The notes under the pieces: model-generated | Database searches by the model: none | Seen by the model: the letters and a program-made list of their open reading frames with translations, nothing else | Told to the model about the DNA's origin: nothing | Translations under genes and position numbers: made by a program | DNA from: Chlorobiota bacterium | GTDB lineage: Bacteria > Bacteroidota > Ignavibacteria > Ignavibacteriales > Ignavibacteriaceae | Reading direction: 5' to 3' | Assembly (NCBI GenBank): GCA_008363265.1 | Contig: RHKR01000212.1 | Coordinates: 1 to 8,669, forward strand | Length of the DNA stretch: 8,669 nucleotides | In this document: in pieces, positions 1 through 6,031 of the stretch | How positions within the stretch are numbered: the first letter of the stretch is position 1 | Layout of the letters: every line of letters begins with the position of its first letter

Positions 1-1
1 C

Positions 2-175
2 TACCGAGTTTTGGATGAAGAAGGTCCAGACCATGATAAACAGTTTGTGGTTGGGGTTTATTTAGATAAAGACAAAATAGCCGAAGGAAAAGGCGGCAGC
101 AAACAAGAAGCTCAAGTTGTAGCAGCAGAAAAAGCTTTAAAAAAGAAAAAGGCTGCCGGTTTCGGCAGCCTTTAA
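2..175 (+). CDS. rnc: Ribonuclease III, C-terminal end (partial)
   Basis: The frame is open from the left edge and ends at TAA 173-175, leaving the last 57 residues. They match the second half of a double-stranded RNA binding domain: a beta segment (QFVVGVYLDKDKIAEG) followed by the conserved loop and helix GKGGSKQEAQVVAAEKAL, which is the RNA-contacting signature at the C-terminus of bacterial RNase III. The enzyme cuts double-stranded RNA in rRNA and mRNA maturation. The catalytic RNase III domain lies upstream of the window. After the helix there is a short basic tail (KKKK) and then AAGFGSL, which is encoded by the terminator hairpin itself. A stand-alone dsRBD protein cannot be excluded from this piece, but RNase III is by far the commonest bacterial protein ending this way. 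Confidence 0.85.
   Translation, partial: YRVLDEEGPDHDKQFVVGVYLDKDKIAEGKGGSKQEAQVVAAEKALKKKKAAGFGSL
139..174. terminator. Bidirectional rho-independent terminator overlapping the end of rnc
   Basis: GGCTGCCG (151-158), loop GTTT, CGGCAGCC (163-170) form a perfect 8-bp GC-rich stem. On the plus strand it is followed by TTTAAATATT, a short U-tract that contains the rnc stop codon. On the minus strand the stem is followed by TTTTTCTTTTTT (complement of 139-150), a better U-tract. The hairpin can therefore end both rnc and the convergent gene whose stop lies at 193-195. Confidence 0.85.
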
Positions 176-192
176 ATATTCCAATATTTGAT

Positions 193-534
193 TTATCTGA
201 AGTGCAGGTAGGCGGGTTTCTTAACCTGATAGTGGTTCACTGCAGTCAGTTGATATGCGAAACCGGGCGCATAATCATTCTGATAGACCGGTTGGGAGTG
301 GTAATTGAAATCTTCTTCGAACCGGTCGTTTTCGTAATCAGAGGATTCGTTATCGTCGTAATTATCCAGATATCCGCCGTGATTGTCAATTACCGTGTAT
401 GACATGAGTGTCTGCATATTTGCGGGATCAAGTGCATTCACGGTATTTCGTGAACGCAGTGTCGCGGCAAGGATCGTAAATCCTATAGTCATGGTGGCTA
501 CAATGCTCACTAAAATATACGTTAATGTTATCAT
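193..534 (-). CDS. Small single-pass membrane protein, Tyr/Asp/Asn-rich tail, function unknown
   Basis: This 113-residue protein is not one I recognise. Residues 2-26 (MITLTYILVSIVATMTIGFT onward) form one hydrophobic segment followed by RSR. By the positive-inside rule this suggests an N-out, C-in anchor, although an uncleaved or cleaved export signal is possible. The rest is polar and low in complexity: an acidic stretch at about residues 52-72 (DNYDDNESSDYENDRFEED) and about ten tyrosines spread over the C-terminal half, with no cysteine and no known domain. The start is supported by GGAG seven bases before the ATG (complement of 542-545). It is read convergently with rnc and shares its terminator. 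The opposite-strand frame at 202-402 lacks such support. The frame could be coincidental, but the membrane segment, ribosome binding site and terminator together favour a real gene. Confidence 0.6.
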   Translation of the reverse strand: MITLTYILVSIVATMTIGFTILAATLRSRNTVNALDPANMQTLMSYTVIDNHGGYLDNYDDNESSDYENDRFEEDFNYHSQPVYQNDYAPGFAYQLTAVNHYQVKKPAYLHFR

Positions 535-713
535 GTGTGTCTCCGTTGGAATCAGTTAAAGTTCGAACGTAAACATAAGGGAAGCGTTTCTCCAATTTTT
601 GGAATTTCGGTGAATGATGATTTTACACGGTGAAACAGGTTAAAGCCACGTTCAATGGCTGATGGATAAAATGGTCAATAAGATTGATTCAACTATAATT
701 CTTCACGTTTCGT

Positions 714-721
714 TAAATTTG
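714..721 (+). promoter_or_regulatory. Possible TAnnTTTG promoter element just upstream of the aminopeptidase gene
   Basis: TAAATTTG exactly fits the Bacteroidota-type -7 element TAnnTTTG and ends five bases before the ATG at 727, which would give a leaderless or nearly leaderless mRNA. No TTG lies at the right distance upstream (the nearest, at 684-686, is 27 bases away). A sigma-70-like TATAAT at 694-699 is an alternative. No good Shine-Dalgarno precedes the ATG. Confidence 0.3.
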
Positions 722-726
722 GCCTC

Positions 727-1935
727 ATGAATTATCAGAATTTGAAAATATTGACAGTTTTTTCACTCTCAACAATTGCCGCTTTTCTTTTTGGATGGAA
801 CGCCCTGTTAAATGGCCCGAATGCCACGGACCATGGGGACTTCGCCTGGAAAGGATACCATATCAAGCGCATTGGCACCGGGTATTCCACCAGAAATTAC
901 GATGTGCTTCGCTACGATATTTCGATGTTCGTAGATCCGGTAAAGAAGAAAATTGATAATAAAGTTAGGGTAACCCTCACTCCGGTATCGGATATCGAAC
1001 GTTTGGAATTTGATCTTTCCAGCGATCTTACGGTCCGGAACCTGACAATGGGTAAAAAACAGATCGAATTTTCACATGTCAGCGACCGATTGATGTTCGA
1101 TTCAGACTTGAAGAAAGGGGATACCACTGAAATAGTTGTTGAGTATTCGGGTGACCCCTCAAGAAAAAGAAACTTCTTTTTTGGCAGGATCAACAAGGTC
1201 GAGGTTGTGTATACCCTGAATGAACCCGAGAACGCGAATGACTGGCTTGTCTGCAACGACACTCCGGACGATAAAGCTCTGGTGAGTTTTGCAATCACAG
1301 CGGATTCTTCACTTACATCGGTGTCTCTTGGGTTACTCGATTCAGTCTCCACCAATGGGGCGGAGGGCCTGCGGACATACTACTGGCGGTCCGGTATTCC
1401 GTTGCCGACATATCTGATCTCGTTTTTCACTTCCCGTTACGTTGTGGGTCGGTCAGAGTATCAAAGCACGACATCAGGAAAAGTGCTTCCCTTGTATGTT
1501 TTCGGGCTTCCCTGGCAGGGTTCAAAATTTGACAGGATACTCGATGATCACAAACATTTTATTGAAGTGTTTGAAAAATATTTTGGTGAATACCCGTTTC
1601 CGGGTGAAAAATATTCCGTGGCAGCATTTCTTTGGCAGTCGGGGGCGATGGAGTATCCGACAGTCTCTGGTTTCGGGAGCCGTCTCATAGATGACTATCC
1701 TGCACAGCAGAATATCTTTATTCATGAACTCGCGCACCAATGGTTCGGAAACTCGGTTTCACCGAAAGGATGGGGTGATATTTGGTTGAACGAGGGATTT
1801 GCCACTTTTTGTGAATGGCTGTACCTGGAAGAACTCGACAGGAAGGAAAAAAAACCGGTGACGAAAAGTTCTTCACAGCAATTCGAGAGTACTACGAAAC
1901 TTTTAAGTACGGTAACGCGTCAACTGAAGACCTGA
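727..1935 (+). pseudogene. M1-family zinc aminopeptidase, N-terminal part of a disrupted gene
   Basis: M1 metallopeptidases remove N-terminal amino acids from peptides. Residues 6-24 are hydrophobic, so the protein is probably exported or membrane-anchored. An N-terminal beta domain follows to about residue 230. The peptidase core then shows G306-A-M-E-Y-P (the GxMEN-type substrate motif) and HELAH at 333-337, with the third zinc ligand in WLNEGFA (E356), the correct HExxH-x18-E spacing. Homology stops near residue 374 (LYLEELDRKEK), and the remaining residues up to TGA 1933-1935 are out-of-frame sequence. The continuation lies in the -1 frame from about 1854. Between the two halves roughly 50-60 residues expected in M1 enzymes are absent. 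That block normally holds the conserved tyrosine (YxKG region) that stabilises the transition state. The break falls next to an A8 run (1847-1854). Even if the frames were joined, a normal active site would not be expected. Family assignment is firm; whether the break is real is open. Confidence 0.82.
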
Positions 1936-2285
1936 TTAAAATTTTTGAAAAGGCATCCGGTCGTGACCTCAGAGATTTCTTTGATCAATGGGTTGGCTCA
2001 GGGGAGGGAATTGTTGCCATCAAAGTGGGAGAGCATACCACTGCTGAAAAGAACGGAAAATATATTTCAACCGTTGAGATCAAACAGGTGCAAAGCGAGA
2101 ACAGGGTATATAATGTTCTGCTTGATATAAGATATACCGGTAACGGTAAGACCGTGGTGAAAAAAACAAGATTGAACAGGAAGACCCAAGTAATAGAGGT
2201 TGAACTGGATTTCAAACCGGACAGGCTGGAACTTGATCCGGATAATTTCCTCCTTTTCAGGTTAGTGGATGATAAAGAAGGCTGA
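1815..2285 (+). pseudogene. M1-family aminopeptidase, C-terminal part of the disrupted gene
   Basis: This frame opens with an ATG at 1815, but the first 13 codons only re-read the preceding peptidase sequence in the wrong frame. True homology starts at about 1854 with TGDEKFFTAIREYYETF, the M1 helical segment that normally follows the catalytic domain. It continues through NASTEDLIKIFEKASGRDL and FFDQW, the classic ending of the M1 catalytic region. A C-terminal beta-rich module of about 90 residues follows (VEIKQVQ, LDIRYTGNGK). No further stops interrupt it, so any decay is recent. It lacks a credible start signal of its own and would be translated only through frameshifting or slippage at the A8 run. 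It overlaps lpxH by 17 nt, which supports the same operon. Confidence 0.8.
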
Positions 2286-3021
2286 TAAAGTAAGTAAAAA
2301 CTTCGAAAAAGTTTATTTCATCTCGGATCTCCATCTGGGATCAGGCCCTGAAGAGTCTGACAAAATGCGTGAGACGCTGCTTGTCGGTTTTTTAGCTTCA
2401 ATCCCCGCGGGTTCTTCTCTCGTAATTGTCGGTGATCTTTTTGATTACTGGTTCGAGTTCAGGCAGGTTTACCAGCGCGGATTTTTCAGGACACTTACAG
2501 CACTGTACGAATTGACCTCACGGGGAGTTGAGGTTCATTACCTGATCGGAAACCATGATTTCTTTCACCGTGATTTCTTTTCGAAAGAACTCGGCGTGAA
2601 TCTTATTGAGGACCATTTAGTTATTGAGAACGGCAATTCGCGTCTTTTCGCTGCGCACGGCGACGGATATGTGAAGAATGACCATGGTTACAGAGTGCTG
2701 AAAGCCGTACTCAGGAACAAGACGGTCCAGTTTCTTTACGGTCTTATCCACCCCGATCTCGGGCTTTGGATTGCCCGTTCCACGAGCAAGGGTTCAAGGC
2801 ACTATACCGGTCAGAAGGACTACGGTAAAATCGATGGACTGGTAGAGGCGGCTGAACAAAAGATGAAAGAGGGCTTCGATTTTGTTATATTTGGGCACTC
2901 ACATAAAAGAAAATTTGTTGAATGCGGAGATGGTTTCTACGCAAACCTTGGATCATGGCTCGACAAACCATGCTACGGTGTATTGGAAAACAATGATTTT
3001 AAGATCACGGATCTGAATTGA
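2269..3021 (+). CDS. lpxH: UDP-2,3-diacylglucosamine diphosphatase (LpxH family)
   Basis: LpxH hydrolyses UDP-2,3-diacylglucosamine to lipid X plus UMP at the inner face of the cytoplasmic membrane, the fourth step of lipid A synthesis. The 250-residue length is close to the E. coli enzyme (240). All calcineurin-like phosphoesterase metal motifs are present and ordered as in LpxH: D20-L-H22, G55-D56-L-F-D59-Y-W, G93-N94-H95-D96, H129-G-D-G and G209-H210-S-H212. The GDLFDYW and GNHD contexts are typical of LpxH rather than of generic phosphoesterases. The start at 2269 lies inside the end of the aminopeptidase gene and has only a weak AGG upstream, so translational coupling is likely. Its stop TGA (3019-3021) shares one base with the ATG of the penicillin-binding protein. 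Some Bacteroidota-group paralogues of this fold have uncertain substrates, so the exact substrate is inferred. Confidence 0.8.
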   Translation: MIKKADKVSKNFEKVYFISDLHLGSGPEESDKMRETLLVGFLASIPAGSSLVIVGDLFDYWFEFRQVYQRGFFRTLTALYELTSRGVEVHYLIGNHDFFHRDFFSKELGVNLIEDHLVIENGNSRLFAAHGDGYVKNDHGYRVLKAVLRNKTVQFLYGLIHPDLGLWIARSTSKGSRHYTGQKDYGKIDGLVEAAEQKMKEGFDFVIFGHSHKRKFVECGDGFYANLGSWLDKPCYGVLENNDFKITDLN

Positions 3022-5255
3022 TGGCAGAAAAGAAAAGCACACCACTACTGAAAAATAAAAAACAAAAATATCTACTGATCTCAGGGGGAGTTTTCATCCT
3101 CCTGGTTTTTGTATTCGCCATATTTTGGATGAAGGTTAAGGCGGGGCTGCCGGAGATCGAAGAGCTGGAAAATCCAAAGTTCTATCTCGCGAGCAAAGTG
3201 TTTGACACAAACGGTGAATTGCTCGGCCACTTCTATGTGGAGAACAGGGTCGAAGTACAATACTCAGATCTTCCCAGGAACCTTGTTGAAGCACTTGTTT
3301 CGACCGAGGACAAGAAATTCTTCGATCACTGGGGTGTGGATGTCGACAGAATTCTAAAAGCAGCAGTGAAAACCATTTTTCTCGGAAAACCGCAGGGAGC
3401 AAGCACACTCACCCAACAGTTGGCCAGAAACCTCTACAAGTTTAAAGACTCAGATGAAAGTTCATCAGATCTCGCGATGCGTAAAATACGTGAGTGGATC
3501 ACCGCTGTTCAGATCGAGAGATCCTTTTCGAAGACAGAGATCATGACAATGTATCTGAACCTGAACTATTTCGGGCGCCGTTCATACGGCATCGAGAGCG
3601 CGGCAAAGAACTTTTTCGGCGTCTCTGCCAGGGAACTCACTCCGGAGAAATCCGCTGTTCTTGTGGCACTCCTTAAATCTCCCACTTACTTTGATCCGAT
3701 CCGTTACCCTGAAAGGTCACTCGAAAGACGAAACCTCGTTCTCCGCAGTATGATGGAGGATGGATTTCTGACAGAGGAGGAGTTCAATCGTTATTCATCC
3801 ATGAAGATCGAATTGAAGCGTGAGAGAAGGGATGTTATCGTAAACAAAGCTCCTTACTTCCTTGAATACGTTAAAAATGAAATGATCCAGGGAGAAAAGG
3901 TATCGGGTGTTGATGTTCTTACATCGGGTCTGAACATATACACCACACTCGATCTTGAAATGCAGAATATTGCCAATAAAGCTGTTCTTAATAATGTAGC
4001 CAGGTTGCAGAGGGGTTTCGATGGTTACTGGAGTTGGGGAGGCAGACAAAAACTGCTCGACAATATTCTTGATAAAGCGATTAAGAATGACGAGGAATAT
4101 CAGATACTCGTCACGAAAGAGGAAAAAGAAGCTTATTACAAAGAGTTAAAGAAAAACAAGCGTTTTGTTGATTCCGTTAAATACCAGGCCACACGGGTGC
4201 AGGCGGCTTTTGTCGCCCTTGAAGTGGGTACAGGGCATATTTTGGCGATGGTGGGCGGTACTGACACAACACGCGGTTTTGGACTGAATCATGTAACTCA
4301 GATCAGGCGACAGCCGGGATCAACTTACAAGGCGATCGTTTATGCTTCAGCGATCGAGAAACAAAATGTTTATCCCCAGTTCAGAGTTTCCAACGAACCA
4401 CTCAAGGGAGGTTATTCTCCCAAGAATGCCGACGGCTCGAGCGGGGGAGTGTTCCCGATCAGAACAGGTTTGGCCAAGTCGGTCAATATTATGGCAGTCA
4501 GAATGATCACTGATGGTGTGGTTCAGATACCCGAGATCCGTCAGGTTGCTGAAAAAATGGGATTGCGGACAAAACTGGCCGATGATGCCACTATCGCTCT
4601 GGGATCGTCCGAGGTAATTCCGTTGGAACTTGCAGGTGCATTTTCGGTATTCCCGAACAAAGGTATTTATGTTGCCCCTAACTGGTTTAAAAAGATCAAA
4701 GACCGAGACGGTGCTGAAATGGTGCCGTTTACACCTTCCAAATGGCGGGCAATTTCGGAAGAAACTTCAGTGATGATGATCAGCATGCTGGAAGATGTGG
4801 TAAAATCAGGTACAGCCGCATCGCTGAAGGCGAAATTTGACCGTCCGGCTGCAGGGAAGACCGGTACCACTCAGAACTTCACCGATGCCTGGTTTGCAGG
4901 CTTCACCCCTAGGATAGTGGCAATCGTGTGGATCGGATTCGACGATGCCCGGATCAAGTATCCGGGAGGTTATGGCGGTACGGCCGCGCTGCCCATATGG
5001 GGTGACTTCATGGCAAATGTTTACAGGACAAAGAAATTTCCGAGTGAGGAATTTCCCGTTTCGGCGCCGAACCTGATGAAAATTGACTTCTGTGCCTCCG
5101 GTGGTCCGGGGTTCCTGCAGAAGGCCGGTCCAGGTTGTCCCGTCGTGAACGACTACGTTCTGGCGAGTGAAGCCTCCGCGATCCCGGTCTGCGAAAAAGC
5201 TCATGTCGGTGGAGGGGGAGACAAAAAAGTGGATACTTCGAGCAGTGAATGGTAG
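3021..5255 (+). CDS. Class A penicillin-binding protein (PBP1A-type, bifunctional murein synthase)
   Basis: The enzyme polymerises lipid II into glycan strands and cross-links the stem peptides on the periplasmic side of the inner membrane. I chose ATG 3021 (744 residues) over TTG 3018 because TGATG overlap with the lpxH stop is a standard coupling arrangement. Residues 17-39 form the N-terminal membrane anchor after a basic cytoplasmic head. The GT51 transglycosylase domain (about 55-235) has the catalytic E96 in TEDKKFFDHWGVD, QGASTLTQQLARN from 125, and the RKIREW / ERSFSKTEIMTMYLN stretch. A linker of about 150 residues follows. The transpeptidase domain has the nucleophile S434 in STYK, S487-V-N and K613-T-G-T, followed by the usual TQNFTDAWFAGFTP. 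The C-terminal tail contains three cysteines (FCASGG, GCPVV, PVCEK) of unknown role. All motifs are intact. Length is usual for PBP1A, and no terminator separates it from the downstream tRNA gene. Confidence 0.93.
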   Translation: MAEKKSTPLLKNKKQKYLLISGGVFILLVFVFAIFWMKVKAGLPEIEELENPKFYLASKVFDTNGELLGHFYVENRVEVQYSDLPRNLVEALVSTEDKKFFDHWGVDVDRILKAAVKTIFLGKPQGASTLTQQLARNLYKFKDSDESSSDLAMRKIREWITAVQIERSFSKTEIMTMYLNLNYFGRRSYGIESAAKNFFGVSARELTPEKSAVLVALLKSPTYFDPIRYPERSLERRNLVLRSMMEDGFLTEEEFNRYSSMKIELKRERRDVIVNKAPYFLEYVKNEMIQGEKVSGVDVLTSGLNIYTTLDLEMQNIANKAVLNNVARLQRGFDGYWSWGGRQKLLDNILDKAIKNDEEYQILVTKEEKEAYYKELKKNKRFVDSVKYQATRVQAAFVALEVGTGHILAMVGGTDTTRGFGLNHVTQIRRQPGSTYKAIVYASAIEKQNVYPQFRVSNEPLKGGYSPKNADGSSGGVFPIRTGLAKSVNIMAVRMITDGVVQIPEIRQVAEKMGLRTKLADDATIALGSSEVIPLELAGAFSVFPNKGIYVAPNWFKKIKDRDGAEMVPFTPSKWRAISEETSVMMISMLEDVVKSGTAASLKAKFDRPAAGKTGTTQNFTDAWFAGFTPRIVAIVWIGFDDARIKYPGGYGGTAALPIWGDFMANVYRTKKFPSEEFPVSAPNLMKIDFCASGGPGFLQKAGPGCPVVNDYVLASEASAIPVCEKAHVGGGGDKKVDTSSSEW

Positions 5256-5262
5256 AAACTGC

Positions 5263-5292
5263 TTGTTATTCAGTGAAAAATATGTAAATTTG
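5263..5292 (+). promoter_or_regulatory. Bacteroidota-type promoter for tRNA-Leu
   Basis: TTG (5263-5265), a 19-base spacer and TAAATTTG (5285-5292) match the TTTG/TTG-N17-23-TAnnTTTG promoter used by the primary sigma factor of Bacteroidota. The start of transcription would fall around 5297-5300, about ten bases before the mature tRNA 5' end. It is the best promoter match in the window and the main clue to the organism's lineage. Confidence 0.65.
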
Positions 5293-5309
5293 TAAGCTAA
5301 ATATTTCCT

Positions 5310-5396
5310 GCCCGGGTGGCGAAATTGGTAGACGCGCTAGATTCAGGTTCTAGTGCCGGTTACGGCATGCAGGTTCGATTCCTGTCTCGGGCACCA
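5310..5396 (+). tRNA. tRNA-Leu (anticodon CAG)
   Basis: The acceptor stem GCCCGGG (5310-5316) pairs with CTCGGGC (5386-5392) with one G-U, and ACCA follows, so the CCA end is encoded. The D arm contains TGGCGAAATTGGTAGACGC. The anticodon stem CTAGA/TCTAG (5337-5341, 5349-5353) encloses the loop TTCAGGT with anticodon CAG at 5344-5346, reading CUG codons. A long variable arm (TGCCGGTTACGGCA, from 5354) marks a class II tRNA as expected for leucine. The T arm is GCAGG-TTCGATT-CCTGT (5369-5385). All arms fold, so the tRNA should be functional. Confidence 0.97.
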
Positions 5397-5397
5397 C

Positions 5398-5438
5398 AAA
5401 AAGCTGAAGATTCTTCAGCTTTTTTTTTGTTTTTTTTT
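5398..5438 (+). terminator. Rho-independent terminator after tRNA-Leu
   Basis: AGCTGAAG (5402-5409), loop ATT and CTTCAGCT (5413-5420) form a stem that extends through A5398-5401 pairing with the first Ts. Nine Ts follow, then G, then nine more Ts. It begins two bases after the CCA end and would end both the tRNA and any read-through from the penicillin-binding protein gene. Confidence 0.93.
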
Positions 5439-5466
5439 ACGAAATGCTTGATTATGTCATCAATAG

Positions 5467-5563
5467 TTGTTAGGTTATAACAGTGAGTATAAAATAATTT
5501 GTAGATGCTCCAACAGGTACCCTTAAAGCTATCGAGATCAGTAAACTAAACATTATCAGGAGG
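5467..5563 (+). promoter_or_regulatory. Leader of the 125-residue protein gene: possible promoter and strong Shine-Dalgarno
   Basis: AGGAGG at 5558-5563 lies seven bases before the ATG at 5571 and is the strongest ribosome binding site in the window; it fixes the start. Upstream, TTG (5467-5469) with TATAAA at 5488-5493, or the near-consensus TAATTTG (5495-5501, one base short of TAnnTTTG), could be the promoter, giving a leader of about 60-70 bases. The binding site is solid; the promoter is a guess. I see no riboswitch-like fold in the leader. Confidence 0.45.
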
Positions 5564-5570
5564 ATCCGAA

Positions 5571-5948
5571 ATGGAATCCGCATATGGAAAAAACCAGCAT
5601 CTGACCGGACAGATGTTTGATTTCAATAATGCCGCTGAAAAACTGGCCAAAATTCAGAGCGAACAGGTAGACGCCGACAAGATAAAGAAAGCTTTCAATT
5701 ACGCGCATAACGTGAAGGAAAACGCTGAGTATCTTTTGAAACTGCTCTATGAGAAGGAACTTTTGGAGAGTATTCTGGCGGGCAAGAATAAATTCTGTAT
5801 CCACGTAGCCGGTCATAATATTGATGTCTTTTTCAGAGATGGAATGAATGACCAGCACCTCTTCATAATTAAGGATATGTTGAGAGTGATCGAGGAGAAC
5901 CTCAAGACCGAGGTTGAAGAATTTGTGACTAGAGCTGACACCAAATAA
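5571..5948 (+). CDS. Uncharacterised 125-residue soluble protein
   Basis: I do not recognise this protein. It has no signal peptide or membrane segment and is likely cytoplasmic. The first 70 residues look helical and charged (NNAAEKLAKIQSEQVDADKI, then NVKENAEYLLKLLYEKELL). A probable beta hairpin follows (KFCIHVAGHNIDVFFRDG, about residues 77-94), then a long amphipathic helix (FIIKDMLRVIEENLKTEVEEF). There is one cysteine and no catalytic motif. The single-gene unit is well defined: a terminator upstream at 5398-5438, a strong AGGAGG, and a hairpin terminator after the stop. The reverse-strand frame over 5556-5858 has no such signals. Isolation and good translation signals suggest a well expressed small protein with its own regulation. 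Nothing links it functionally to the tRNA or the squalene genes beside it. Confidence 0.8.
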   Translation: MESAYGKNQHLTGQMFDFNNAAEKLAKIQSEQVDADKIKKAFNYAHNVKENAEYLLKLLYEKELLESILAGKNKFCIHVAGHNIDVFFRDGMNDQHLFIIKDMLRVIEENLKTEVEEFVTRADTK

Positions 5949-5970
5949 GAACTTTGTAACTCATTTGAGC

Positions 5971-6022
5971 GGAACGGTTCTTTCCTCTTCTGGATGGAGT
6001 GGAATGAACCGTTTTCTATTTT
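5971..6022 (+). terminator. Long hairpin terminator between the 125-residue protein gene and hpnC
   Basis: AACGGTTC (5973-5980) pairs with GAACCGTT (6006-6013). Inside, TTCC (5982-5985) pairs with GGAA (6001-6004), and CTTC with GGAG (one G-U) continues the stem around a five-base loop TGGAT. The stem is interrupted only by two single T-T mismatches. TTTTCTATTTTG follows as the U-tract. It ends 10 bases before the hpnC start, so it sits in the hpnC 5' region and could also influence hpnC expression. Confidence 0.75.
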
Positions 6023-6031
6023 GATTGCCCT

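Noticed and set aside
202..402. Plus-strand open frame opposite the 113-residue membrane protein gene
   Set aside because: It has no ribosome binding site, while the minus-strand frame has GGAG, a membrane segment and a terminator.
3018..3020. TTG as start of the PBP
   Set aside because: ATG at 3021 is adjacent and overlaps the lpxH stop as TGATG, a common coupling pattern.
4806..5204. Long minus-strand frame over the PBP gene, with similar ones over the peptidase (912-1355), hpnD (7187-7573) and hpnE (8040-8459)
   Set aside because: Each lies opposite a gene with clear family motifs, and none has a convincing start signal or recognisable protein.
5310..5440. tRNA-Leu as an integration site for a mobile element
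   Set aside because: No integrase, no duplicated tRNA 3' end and no mobile-element gene is visible nearby.
5454..5480. Nine-codon upstream open frame (ATG to TAA) before the 125-residue gene
   Set aside because: It lies before or at the likely promoter, has no ribosome binding site, and short frames like this arise by chance.
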